28,588 nucleotides of DNA from a virus, in the IMG/VR virus record IMGVR_UViG_3300031774_000105, positions 1-28,588 of that record; one strand, given 5' to 3'. This document shows, in pieces, positions 7,597-16,672 of this stretch. The first letter of the stretch is position 1. Every line of letters begins with the position of its first letter. The translations under genes and the position numbers were made by a program. A model generated the notes under the pieces. That model was given only the letters and a program-made list of their open reading frames with translations, made no database searches and was not told where the DNA came from.

Positions 7597-9629
7597 TAAG
7601 CTCTCGGTGCCTGTTTTAACTCACTTTTATGTGCTTCTTTACATTTGGTAGCAAAATCATTTGACAATGACATGTCAAATCTTAATGAATTTCCATAACC
7701 AATACCATCCTCTCTTATGTTTATTGTAGCTACAATTATGGGTTTTCCAACACCTTTACCGATATATTTAATAACCGGTGGAACTTCGTCTAAATCTACT
7801 TGTAAATCATCTTTAATTTTATCAAAGTCATCTGTTCCAAATACTTTTGCCATAGTTCTCTTATCCATTATAAAATCACCAACAGCCATTGACTCTTCAC
7901 CAGAAACTAAACTTCTCAAAGGTAATTTTTCTTTTACAGATTCAAGCATTTTTGACTTGATGGGATCTACACCAATAGCTTTTGTTATGTTAGATAAAAC
8001 TTTTTTAGTGTTATTATTAACATCATCAATAACAGCTTGTCCATTTGGTATCTGTTCAGCAGCCTGTAAAAATAATTTGTTTCTAACTCTAGCCAATCCT
8101 TTTCCGTTTAAAATATAATCTAGTCTCTCTTCAGGATTATTACTATCAATACCTAATTTATTTAATGTGGCTTGACTAATTTTACCGTCTTTTATTAATC
8201 TAACAATTTCATTACGATTTTGATTCCCAAATTCTAAATATTTTTTTTGTTGATATTCTGAATAAGCGGTGTTTTTAACATCTTCAATATCAGTTTTACC
8301 ATCACCTGGTTTTGGTACATCTTCAATACCCACATCTTTTAGATTATTTTCCAATTCTTTTTTCTCATCTTCGGTAAAATTTTTCATATCAACTAACGCT
8401 TCTGGTGTGGTATTGGTCAATCTAATACTTTTAGTTTTTTTCAAAGAAATTTCAACTAAATGTGTCTTACCATCCGGCGTTTTAACCTTCATATACTGAT
8501 CGGTTGATCCACCCTTATTCTTACCAATTGGCGGCTCCATACCCAATGCTTCCGCCTCACTATCCACATCCCAAGCACTAGCTATGACTTCATAACCATC
8601 AGGATATTCAGTATTTAATGAATCATCTATTGCTTGATTATTTAATCTAGCTGCTTGTACCCAACTCTTATCTGCAACCAAGTTATTCCCATTGTTATCC
8701 ATATGTTCTTCTAACATTTGAAAAAATTGTTCTCGTTTTTTAGGATCTTGAATTGAACTACCGACCATTCCAATTAACTCACCAGCTTGTGATCTAATTT
8801 CACCAGCACCACCCTCATTGGTATAGTGTCCTAATTGACCTACAGGTGGTCTTATCTTACCTTGTCTAGTTACCATCCCCTCAACACTCGTATTTAACAT
8901 TCTACCCAATGTTTTTAAATACTTCTTTGGAAATCTCTGTGGTCTAAATCTTCTTTCCATCTCTCTTTCAAAATTTAATTGACTTTGAGCCGAATGTTCT
9001 GAATTACTTTGTGTAAAGGAATCGTCATCCGGTTCTGTTTCGGTTCTACTGAATGTTTCTTGTTCAAAGGTATTAATACTTTGATTTAATTCTTTGTTCT
9101 TACCATCAACTGTTTTTGGTTTTTTAACTTTCTTAATTTCTGGATCTACCAATCCACCTGTATTTTTAAGATTGTCATCTGCCTCTCCTGTTTTAGGATC
9201 ATTGAACATTGGATTATTACCTTGTTTTACATCTGTACCACCAGTTTCACCACCGGCTTGACCACCAACCTTCTCCTTTTCCCTATCTGATTTTTGTTTT
9301 TCCAAATCATCTTTATTTGCTGGAACTAATTTACCATTTAATGTTTTATGAGTCATTGGTCCATCTTTATCCTTTCCCCATCTACCAAAACCTTGTGAAA
9401 CCAATCCCTGGCTCTTTGCCTTTTCTATTTCATCAGCGTCTAACCCACCATCATCTTTTGCTTCTAATGCCAATAAAACACTATTTATAATATTTTCAGA
9501 AATACCACGCTTTAAACAAATCTCTTTTAATAAAAATAAGTGATAACCGTTCTTTGTATTCGGATGTAAAGAACCTTCGGGTAAGGAAGCTCTCCATTCT
9601 GTAAATATTGAATCAACTATTAAACTCAT
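7596..9629 (-). CDS. Large unknown protein (677 aa) with a marine-phage N-terminal domain
   Basis: Function unknown. Residues 1-60 (IFTEWRASLPEG, YHLFLLKEICLKRGI, VLLALEAKDDGG) form a small domain of a type I associate with large marine T4-like virion proteins. It is followed by SQGFGRWGKDKDGPMTHKT (78-96), a short cassette of similar distribution. Residues 105-230 are low-complexity and charged. Residues 265-300 contain GGAGEIRSQAGELIGMVG. Around residues 340-400 the arrangement GSTDQYMKVK followed by HLVEISLKK could be a degenerate PD-(D/E)xK nuclease core, but I cannot confirm this. The rest is helical and basic. It overlaps the polymerase gene by 17 bases and is coupled to the 131-residue gene. 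It is either a virion protein stranded between modules or a DNA-processing protein. Confidence 0.8.
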   Translation of the reverse strand: MSLIVDSIFTEWRASLPEGSLHPNTKNGYHLFLLKEICLKRGISENIINSVLLALEAKDDGGLDADEIEKAKSQGLVSQGFGRWGKDKDGPMTHKTLNGKLVPANKDDLEKQKSDREKEKVGGQAGGETGGTDVKQGNNPMFNDPKTGEADDNLKNTGGLVDPEIKKVKKPKTVDGKNKELNQSINTFEQETFSRTETEPDDDSFTQSNSEHSAQSQLNFEREMERRFRPQRFPKKYLKTLGRMLNTSVEGMVTRQGKIRPPVGQLGHYTNEGGAGEIRSQAGELIGMVGSSIQDPKKREQFFQMLEEHMDNNGNNLVADKSWVQAARLNNQAIDDSLNTEYPDGYEVIASAWDVDSEAEALGMEPPIGKNKGGSTDQYMKVKTPDGKTHLVEISLKKTKSIRLTNTTPEALVDMKNFTEDEKKELENNLKDVGIEDVPKPGDGKTDIEDVKNTAYSEYQQKKYLEFGNQNRNEIVRLIKDGKISQATLNKLGIDSNNPEERLDYILNGKGLARVRNKLFLQAAEQIPNGQAVIDDVNNNTKKVLSNITKAIGVDPIKSKMLESVKEKLPLRSLVSGEESMAVGDFIMDKRTMAKVFGTDDFDKIKDDLQVDLDEVPPVIKYIGKGVGKPIIVATINIREDGIGYGNSLRFDMSLSNDFATKCKEAHKSELKQAPRA

Positions 9630-10812
9630 AATCCTTCATTTCTCCGTAATTGTGACCGGCTTTTGATTTAACCACATAACCATTTTGTTGGAGTATTCCC
9701 TTTATCTTATAAATAGTCTCCACCCCATCTTTCCGATCATAATCAAATAAAAAGCTATCATAGTTATAATGAACTATGTTCGTGCCCCTATTGTATAAAT
9801 ATCTATGTATTTCGCATAACAACTTAACATTTCTCTCTGTCTCATATGCCTGAATGTAGTAATTGAATAACTTTTGTGGATTCATGTCGGGTAAATTCTT
9901 TTTATACAAAATTCTACGATATATCTTAGTTTTAATAAATTGATTATCATTGTATTCTTTCCACATCTTACTGATAAAATTCTTAGTTAAATTTAAGAAT
10001 TCGACTTTATCAGCAACTGCTTTAGGTATCCCACCATACATGTATTGAAATGTTTTGTTCTTACCCTCTTTGACATCAACTCCATATTTCTCCGACAAAT
10101 ATTCGTGAACTGATGACTTGGGAAATTTATATCCAACAAGTTCTCCGATTAACCTCGGGTGATAAGCATCAAAATCCATATCAACAAATATATCATTCAA
10201 TGGAGAAAAACTCTTTCGCTGTTCATTAGTTAGAGCGGCAAAATTCAAATTATTTATAGCATTTGATGGTCTTGATGTCGTGGTGAAAAAATTATAATTT
10301 TGAAATACTTTTTTATCACATATATACTTAGCATACTTATGTCCGAATGTAGATATAAAATTAGTATTTACACCGATACCATTCTTCTCTATGTTGTAGA
10401 AAGCATTAGTGAAGTCATCATGAAATTTAGCAAACTTTTCAGCATGTAGTATCCTATCATCTATGATAAACTTACCCAATGATTTACATTTCTCTATTAA
10501 CTTCATATAAGGATAGTAATAAGTGAAGTCATCCATCTCAGAGTAGAAGTTGTCATATTCCATCTCCCACTTTGGTTTATTATATAACCAAAAACTTACA
10601 GCATTTATATCATAACATTTATATCCATTCTTCATAAATGTTTTATAATCAAGACAAAGGTAATGCTCCTCTTTATCTAATTTATTCAGACACATACGCT
10701 CACGATGTTCAGCAAATATTGTCTCTTCTACAAAGTTATCATATACAATGACCAAATCATTCTTTGGATGGCACTTGGACCACAAAGGCAACTTTATTAT
10801 AGGGATAACCAC
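9613..10812 (-). CDS. Family A DNA polymerase, compact (polymerase core without recognisable exonuclease)
   Basis: Likely phage replicative polymerase catalytic subunit. Motif A is DMDFDAYHPRL (211-221), where Asp213 aligns with E. coli Pol I Asp705 and Arg220 with Arg712. Motif B is KNKTFQYMYGG (251-261), with Lys251, Phe255 and Tyr259 matching Lys758, Phe762 and Tyr766. Motif C is HYNYDSFLFD (348-357), with Asp352 matching Asp882. The motif order and the segment TTTSRPSNAINNLNFAAL (177-194) before motif A support family A. The protein is only 399 residues; its first 140 residues show no DEDD exonuclease motifs. His218 replaces the usual motif A Glu (Pol I Glu710) and Ser353 replaces Glu883. 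The assigned start is GTG at 10812, but its only Shine-Dalgarno (AAGGAG) overlaps that codon, so the true start is uncertain. It follows the baseplate hub gene by 43 bases. Confidence 0.82.
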   Translation of the reverse strand: MVIPIIKLPLWSKCHPKNDLVIVYDNFVEETIFAEHRERMCLNKLDKEEHYLCLDYKTFMKNGYKCYDINAVSFWLYNKPKWEMEYDNFYSEMDDFTYYYPYMKLIEKCKSLGKFIIDDRILHAEKFAKFHDDFTNAFYNIEKNGIGVNTNFISTFGHKYAKYICDKKVFQNYNFFTTTSRPSNAINNLNFAALTNEQRKSFSPLNDIFVDMDFDAYHPRLIGELVGYKFPKSSVHEYLSEKYGVDVKEGKNKTFQYMYGGIPKAVADKVEFLNLTKNFISKMWKEYNDNQFIKTKIYRRILYKKNLPDMNPQKLFNYYIQAYETERNVKLLCEIHRYLYNRGTNIVHYNYDSFLFDYDRKDGVETIYKIKGILQQNGYVVKSKAGHNYGEMKDYEFNS

Positions 10813-10826
10813 TCCTTAATATAAGG
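10812..10826 (-). promoter_or_regulatory. Polymerase ribosome-binding site in a small hairpin
   Basis: On the coding strand CCTTA-tat-TAAGG (10826-10814) forms a 5-base-pair hairpin whose 3' arm contains most of the Shine-Dalgarno AAGGAG (10817-10812). The annotated GTG start shares its first base with this AAGGAG, which is too close for a normal start. The frame downstream has no ATG until residue 40. At ordinary spacing the in-frame codons are ATC (10806) and ATA (10800). Either the start is non-canonical or a TTG further in is used. A hairpin over the polymerase RBS recalls the T4 gp43 translational operator, but that is an analogy only. Confidence 0.35.
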
Positions 10827-10855
10827 ATATTTTAGGTAAAAGTCAATGTTTTTAT

Positions 10856-13800
10856 TTAATTTACTATTTTTATCGAGTCTTTATATCCAGCAAATACCAT
10901 AGCAGCATCTAGTTGTTTTTTATATATGTTATAAGTATCATTTAATATTTGACATAAATCTCCTATAGGTTTTCTTAAAACCCATTTTGGAATTATTAAT
11001 GTTGGAAAAACTGAAATACCGTTAGTACCTGTCTGTTGTAAAGCGAATATGTCCTCACCCACATCATATTCAGTTTTCAAACCACCCTTGTCGTGTATCT
11101 CTGTATGTCTTTTTAGTTTTTCACTTCTAATAGCTAAACATCTAATAAAAGTTGGAAATGTACTACCCCCAACTAAATCATTAGCAATACCAGTTGTTGC
11201 TGTCATAAATTTACCTATAAATGGCACATTACCACCAATTGTTGGTATTTGCCCAGGAAGCACACCAAACTCAACCTCAGTAAAACCATATAGAGATTTT
11301 GGAGAATTTTTATTTACAAATTGCATAGCATTTTCAAATTTTTCTTGAACAACTTCATTTATATTAGAAGGATCAAAAAGATTTATTAAATCCTCTACAT
11401 CATCTTCATCAGATATAAAAACTTTATATACAGCTTTTTCACCTTGTCCTCTTAATAAGTCACCGTATGTCTTTGTTCCAATATCCATTGGATCTTTTTG
11501 CCAAAATCCATCATCATCGAAGACATCAACCCCACCTTCACCTACCGAATCGCTACGATTTAAATAAGTTCCATTTAACAGTATGTTTCTAATTGTATAA
11601 GCCCAAGCAACATTATTTGTATATTTTAAATCATCTAAATTACCTATTGGTGATTGATGGTATATATCCTGACCATTCTTTTTTGATGTTCTATATTGCT
11701 CAACCCTACTATATTTATAATGATATATATCAAATGATAGTTCATCTTCCCCACCGGTAAATGTATCAACCTTTCTATAGTTTGAATATCCATTTATCTT
11801 ACCACCCGATTTATCGTATATAGCCTCAAACTCTTCCTTTTTAAGAACTGGCGGAGGTTTCTTTTTAGTCTTAGAAGATGGTTTTTGATAATCAAAACCA
11901 CTAACAATACTCTTTTTAGCCGGATTAACCCTCATCACACTGGTATAAGATGTTGACCAACCATTTGGATCTATCTTATCTTCGATGCCAACTATTTGAA
12001 AGTATGTTCTGTCTTTATATTGAGTTGGTAAATAATTTACGGTGAAATAATCTCCTATGTTTAAGTAATTATTTCCATATATTGATAAATCTATTTCTAT
12101 TGGCAAAATAGGTGAAATTGTGTCTTGGTCGGAATCATCATATAACTTTTGTTTAGCCTGTTTTCTCCATATATCACGACCATTATTTACCACATCAGCA
12201 TCACCATAATCAAATCCAGCATTTTTTCTTGCTTGTTCTTCCTTCGTATCCGTATTGCCTTGTCTTTCGCGGCTTATATGTTCTTGTATTTTTCTAAAAG
12301 CTCCTAATGCATCCATTGTACCACGGGTACCTGGTATCGAACCTGGAGGTAAAGTTGAAATTGACTTATTCAATCTATTAAAATTTAAATTTAAAGCGGG
12401 TTCATCGGTATTATCATTTGAATTTTGTAGTGGTAAGCTTCTAACCGATACATATTGATCAGCAGCTGACTTTTTACCACTGGTAAATTTTGGTTGATTT
12501 AATAAATTTAAATTATTTAAAGCAGCCATATTATGCTCTTTAAAATGCCGTGCAGTTCCTAAACTATCTATCGCTATCATTGAACCTAATCCATCTTTTG
12601 GAGTTGTGAATTGTAAATTACATTGTGATACGATTGATGTCTCCGATGTTATGTCAAATGTTAAATTATCTCTTGGATTATCAGACATTCTTGGTTGAAG
12701 ATTAGAATCATAAGCAGTAATATGACTATTTGAATTATCAGGACTTGTTATTTTTAAATTCCATATCTTATAAGAATCTTCATTTAGAGCATCTAAGATA
12801 TAAATAAGAGCATCATTAACATTATCTTTCATAGAAAAAGCTTGTGATATCAGATTAACTGATACAAATATATCTCTAAAGGGTATTATTTTTTTTCCAA
12901 TAAATTCACCTGAAGTTGCCTTTTCGCTACAATCCTTTGGAAACCACGGTTGATCGTATAAATCTTTTTTAGTATTTTTTATCACATTAACATTATATGT
13001 GTTTACCACCCGAGAAGCTTTTCCTGTTAAATTATCACCTCGTTTGTTATACTTAAATTCAAGTGTTTTTGGCATTATAAAAGTGGGCAAGGTATCATTA
13101 GAACTCAATGGTTCGTGTTGCATCTGATATAAATCATCATCCCATCTTACAAAGGATTCTCTGCTATCATATTGTACAATTGGGTTAATCTCATCTGCTT
13201 CAAAAGTTTTATATAAATTCTCTTTACTATTTGAATCTGTTGATTTATTTCCTATAGTACCAACAACAAAATTATTTAAAAACATATCTTCAAACTTACC
13301 CCAAGCTATATACATAATTTCTTTAGGTGTTTCTTTTGTCGATACACCATGCATAAGTTTATCAAATACATTAGTGTGTCTTGACATACTTCTTAACCAA
13401 CTTTTGACCACACCTTTATTATTTGTAATATCTTGATAAAAAACACCATGATTTTTTGCAAAGGCACTTAACAATGATGTGTTTGATCTTTCATCATTAA
13501 TGGCTCTTCCAAAATTTAATTTACTTAAAAAATCTTTTGATGTATCTTCATAGTCCTTAGAAGTTAATATTTTATTTAATTCATCAGATAATTCTCCACT
13601 AATAGATTTTTTAATAATAGAAAGACTTTGCTGTAAATCTTCTGCTTTTGCACCAACAGTCGATGCTAAACCAACCTTTATTATATCATCTATCACATTT
13701 GAAAAGATAAACCTAAGCTTATTATCGTCACTTAACTCCTTATCCAATATACCAGTATTTCTAGAAGTTATCTCCAAAGAACATTGAAATGAACCATCAT

Positions 13801-14590
13801 TATTTACACTCGCATCATAAGTAACCACATTACCCATAACAGTATTAACCAATCCTTGATTTTTAATTAGAAATCCTGTTTCTTTGTGATAAATGTACTT
13901 ATTGAATTCTGACATATCCAATGTCTTATCTTTTATCTGATTTATAGGATCATATAATTGAAATGAATCATCAGACCAACCATAATCAACACAAACCACA
14001 GCTCCTGGTCTTAAAAAGTAAGGTAAGAATATATTTTCAAAATCATGTCTATTATGAACAATAAATTCAACAACCGTACTCCTTATAGCACCTAAAGCAC
14101 CTTGAGTCTTTGATGTGACGGAAGTTATACCAGCCGCTGGTTTCATATATGGATTACCCGCACCTAACTCTTCACTTAGTTGAGATATATATCTGACATT
14201 ACCAGTAGAACCCTTTTGCATGGATTCTAATATATTTTTATCATAGGATTTTTCTCTATTTTCATTTACAGAAAAAACTAATGTCTCACTATCAGCATCT
14301 GTACCCACGATTTTGGATGTAGTGGGATCCCCATTTGGGTGATAATAATGCACACCTTTTGAGTTTCTTTTTATTAATTCATCATCTGGACCAGTCTTAG
14401 GTAGTTTATTTATATTAACAGCACACCACATTCTACTAAATGGTGTTCTCTCCCCTAAGTATTTTTTAAATGTTGGTTTTACCTCACCTAAAATATTTGT
14501 TTGTGTGCCACCACCAGCCAATTCTTCAAATTTTTTGATTATTTTGGGATCTACCTGAGAACCAAATACTCTGTCTTTGAATGTTGCCAT
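10856..14590 (-). CDS. Large baseplate hub protein (gp27-type region)
   Basis: Probable central baseplate hub component, the largest gene in the window (1244 residues). Near residues 185-215 it has FLRPGAVVCVDYGWSDDSF, and around 825-895 the segment IEIDLSIYGNNYLNIGDYF followed by YFQIVGIEDKIDPNGWST, a pattern typical of hub/tail-tip proteins in which the N- and C-terminal halves form the gp27-like barrel platform. No lysozyme motif or needle repeats were recognised. It is far longer than T4 gp27 (391), so it may combine hub with additional wedge or spike-binding functions. It lies 1 base after the LysM gene stop and directly after gp48 and LysM, consistent with a hub-assembly cluster. Followed by an AT-rich 43-base gap before the polymerase. 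Confidence 0.72.
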   Translation of the reverse strand: MATFKDRVFGSQVDPKIIKKFEELAGGGTQTNILGEVKPTFKKYLGERTPFSRMWCAVNINKLPKTGPDDELIKRNSKGVHYYHPNGDPTTSKIVGTDADSETLVFSVNENREKSYDKNILESMQKGSTGNVRYISQLSEELGAGNPYMKPAAGITSVTSKTQGALGAIRSTVVEFIVHNRHDFENIFLPYFLRPGAVVCVDYGWSDDSFQLYDPINQIKDKTLDMSEFNKYIYHKETGFLIKNQGLVNTVMGNVVTYDASVNNDGSFQCSLEITSRNTGILDKELSDDNKLRFIFSNVIDDIIKVGLASTVGAKAEDLQQSLSIIKKSISGELSDELNKILTSKDYEDTSKDFLSKLNFGRAINDERSNTSLLSAFAKNHGVFYQDITNNKGVVKSWLRSMSRHTNVFDKLMHGVSTKETPKEIMYIAWGKFEDMFLNNFVVGTIGNKSTDSNSKENLYKTFEADEINPIVQYDSRESFVRWDDDLYQMQHEPLSSNDTLPTFIMPKTLEFKYNKRGDNLTGKASRVVNTYNVNVIKNTKKDLYDQPWFPKDCSEKATSGEFIGKKIIPFRDIFVSVNLISQAFSMKDNVNDALIYILDALNEDSYKIWNLKITSPDNSNSHITAYDSNLQPRMSDNPRDNLTFDITSETSIVSQCNLQFTTPKDGLGSMIAIDSLGTARHFKEHNMAALNNLNLLNQPKFTSGKKSAADQYVSVRSLPLQNSNDNTDEPALNLNFNRLNKSISTLPPGSIPGTRGTMDALGAFRKIQEHISRERQGNTDTKEEQARKNAGFDYGDADVVNNGRDIWRKQAKQKLYDDSDQDTISPILPIEIDLSIYGNNYLNIGDYFTVNYLPTQYKDRTYFQIVGIEDKIDPNGWSTSYTSVMRVNPAKKSIVSGFDYQKPSSKTKKKPPPVLKKEEFEAIYDKSGGKINGYSNYRKVDTFTGGEDELSFDIYHYKYSRVEQYRTSKKNGQDIYHQSPIGNLDDLKYTNNVAWAYTIRNILLNGTYLNRSDSVGEGGVDVFDDDGFWQKDPMDIGTKTYGDLLRGQGEKAVYKVFISDEDDVEDLINLFDPSNINEVVQEKFENAMQFVNKNSPKSLYGFTEVEFGVLPGQIPTIGGNVPFIGKFMTATTGIANDLVGGSTFPTFIRCLAIRSEKLKRHTEIHDKGGLKTEYDVGEDIFALQQTGTNGISVFPTLIIPKWVLRKPIGDLCQILNDTYNIYKKQLDAAMVFAGYKDSIKIVN

Positions 14591-14591
14591 T

Positions 14592-14861
14592 TTACTCTAA
14601 ATTAGCTTGTTCTAATGATATCGGTACTCTTATTTGTGTTCCAGCTTCAATATGATTACTAGATAACTTATTTACACTTGCTATAAACCACCAATGTTCT
14701 GGTGAACCATAATACTCCTGTGATAATTGATCACATCTATCACCATTGGTGGCAATTAATAAAATATCAGAATTATCATCTTGGTAATCAGGTAAGGTTG
14801 CAGTTCCAATTCTTTGAATCTTTTTATCCGCAACTCTTTTTACTGAATCATATCTACTCAT
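14592..14861 (-). CDS. LysM-domain baseplate protein (gp53-like / hub adaptor)
   Basis: A short protein of 89 residues that is essentially a LysM-type domain. After a basic N-terminus (YDSVKRVADKKIQRIG) it has ILLIATNGDRCDQLSQEYYG (33-52), then SPEHWWFIASVNKL and a closing GTQIRVP. The YYGSPEHWW core is the pattern seen in phage baseplate LysM proteins such as T4 gp53 and small contractile-tail adaptor proteins that bridge hub and tube. It overlaps gp48 by 4 bases (ATGA) and ends one base before the hub gene, so all three are probably translated together. Its small size favours an adaptor at the tube-hub junction over a full wedge protein. Confidence 0.75.
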   Translation of the reverse strand: MSRYDSVKRVADKKIQRIGTATLPDYQDDNSDILLIATNGDRCDQLSQEYYGSPEHWWFIASVNKLSSNHIEAGTQIRVPISLEQANLE

Positions 14862-16672
14862 TGATTAGCTCCATAGACACCTGGATAAAATTTGGTTGTA
14901 AGTGATGGTGGTCTTTTACTTAAAATCTGATACCCAATGGATATTTCAAACAATCTCGGTGTAGCAGTTAAAGCATCCCAATCCCCATTATCGGGTACGG
15001 TATAGGTTAGGGATTTTATAAATCCAAATTGTCCTTTCTTACGAGTTCCGATATGTCCCATATAAAGTTCTGTGAATGGAGCTTTCATTCTGATTAAAGA
15101 ATTGTCATTTTCTTCTGACAAATACTCTGGATATGCTAAACTTGTCAATCTGTTTATCTTAGTGTACATAACATCAAATTCTTCGGCATTAGCAGGATAA
15201 ACCTTTAGATTAAATGATACATCTCTATCCCCTTTTTGATAAACATAAACATCTTCTGATCTACCGATGTATTGTGTTGGATTAAAAGTTGGATTTACAT
15301 TTTCTACTATACCCGTTACATATCCCCTAAAATAAATGTATTTACCATCTCTTAAATCTCGTATTTTTACATAAAAATCACCTTTTCCTACTGCAAAACT
15401 TTCTTTTGGAACATATGTATCATCAATATCATAATCACCCCAAAAATTATAATTATTAAAAAGTGATTCTTCAACTCCAAGTTGAGATATTTTGTCTTTA
15501 GAAGTATGTTTTTTGCCACCACCCAATCCTAAGTATTTAGGTGATTTAAATGTAGGCATATCAATATCATACCATCTTGTACCAAAAAAATCAAATGGTG
15601 CATCACCAAGATGATTAAATGGAAGAGCTGTAGCCGTTCTCTTTGAATATTCAAAAACAAAAGGTTTTCTAAAACTACCCAAAGCACCTGGCAAATCTCT
15701 AAATTTATTTGTAAAATTTAAAAATCCAGTATTACCCTGTACCGGATTAGGGAGTGCTGGTAATAATATCTTATTAATTGCATTTAAATCACCACCCGCT
15801 TTTATACCAAAAAGTATTGGAGCTGGGTTATTTGATGGTGCCGCTCCAATAAGTTGATTTGTTATATTTTCCTTTAATAAATTTAAAAGACCACTCGGTG
15901 AGCTTTGATAAGCAAGAACTCTAACAAAATCCTCAACGGCAGCACCTATTGGTAAGAGGTCTCTATTGAATAATACAGGATTGGTTGATTTTTTTGGTAT
16001 TGCTTTCATTATATATGGTTCTTTAAATTTTCCTAAAGAACCACCTCTGAATCTCGTCCCACTTTCCCTCACATCTAAATTCTTCGTTGATTGTCCTATG
16101 AAAACCTCACCTTTATCTGGTGTGCTTGAACCATGAGTTGGATCAAATATCTTATCCAATGTAAAACTACCAAATCCCAATTTATTATCCTTACCGATTA
16201 AAGCACCATCTACATATCTTTTACGGACATCGGAATCCAATCCTTCGAAATGAACAACCCCACCTCGTGTTTGAGCTTCCACACCCTTTTTATTTTCATG
16301 TCCAGAATATGTGAATGTTGTTTGTTCCTTTTCAGATGATATCAATATCTTGCTCAATGGAGCATCATCTTTTTGAGCCTTAATTGGAATTTCACTCAAT
16401 GGTTTATAAGTACCATCGGGTTGTAAAACTTGATTCAATGAGGTAAAATTACTACTATATGTTCCTGTGTAAACTCCTTGATAAACTGATCTACCGATAT
16501 CCTCTACTGGTAAACCATCGGTAGCACTATTGATATTAATCTCTGGATTATTTAGTTTGTTTGGAAATACATCATCATAAGAACTTTCAACTTGATCAGC
16601 CTTTACATCACTATATGTTTCCTTATTCTTAGATATATCACTAAAAGGTGAGCTTAAATTTTCTAATCCCAT
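14858..16672 (-). CDS. Baseplate tail tube cap protein, gp48-like
   Basis: Likely caps the hub and initiates tail tube polymerisation. The C-terminal 200 residues carry the recognisable part: YFRGYVTGIVENVNPTFNP, IGRSEDVYVYQKGDRDVSF, YTKINRLTSLAYPEYL and GFIKSLTYTVPDNGDWD, which match the pattern of gp48/gp54-type proteins whose fold is related to the tube protein. The first 380 residues are longer than in T4 gp48 (364 total) and contain glycine- and charge-rich segments with no recognised domain. It sits immediately downstream of the tape measure with a 1-base overlap and upstream of the LysM and hub genes, the expected position. It could alternatively be a fusion of gp54 and gp48 roles, as no separate gp54-like gene is visible here. 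Confidence 0.78.
   Translation of the reverse strand: MGLENLSSPFSDISKNKETYSDVKADQVESSYDDVFPNKLNNPEININSATDGLPVEDIGRSVYQGVYTGTYSSNFTSLNQVLQPDGTYKPLSEIPIKAQKDDAPLSKILISSEKEQTTFTYSGHENKKGVEAQTRGGVVHFEGLDSDVRKRYVDGALIGKDNKLGFGSFTLDKIFDPTHGSSTPDKGEVFIGQSTKNLDVRESGTRFRGGSLGKFKEPYIMKAIPKKSTNPVLFNRDLLPIGAAVEDFVRVLAYQSSPSGLLNLLKENITNQLIGAAPSNNPAPILFGIKAGGDLNAINKILLPALPNPVQGNTGFLNFTNKFRDLPGALGSFRKPFVFEYSKRTATALPFNHLGDAPFDFFGTRWYDIDMPTFKSPKYLGLGGGKKHTSKDKISQLGVEESLFNNYNFWGDYDIDDTYVPKESFAVGKGDFYVKIRDLRDGKYIYFRGYVTGIVENVNPTFNPTQYIGRSEDVYVYQKGDRDVSFNLKVYPANAEEFDVMYTKINRLTSLAYPEYLSEENDNSLIRMKAPFTELYMGHIGTRKKGQFGFIKSLTYTVPDNGDWDALTATPRLFEISIGYQILSKRPPSLTTKFYPGVYGANQ

Noticed and set aside
7717-8118. Plus-strand open frame of 133 codons
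   Set aside because: It lies antisense within the 677-aa gene, has no recognisable protein features and no ribosome site; AT-rich Ile/Phe/Ser-rich shadow.
9795-9802. ATATTTAT element inside the polymerase gene
   Set aside because: Within coding sequence and about 165 bases before the next gene; expected by chance in AT-rich DNA, as is the copy at 23247-23254 in gp15.
11049-11348. Plus-strand open frame of 99 codons
   Set aside because: Antisense to the baseplate hub gene, with no support.
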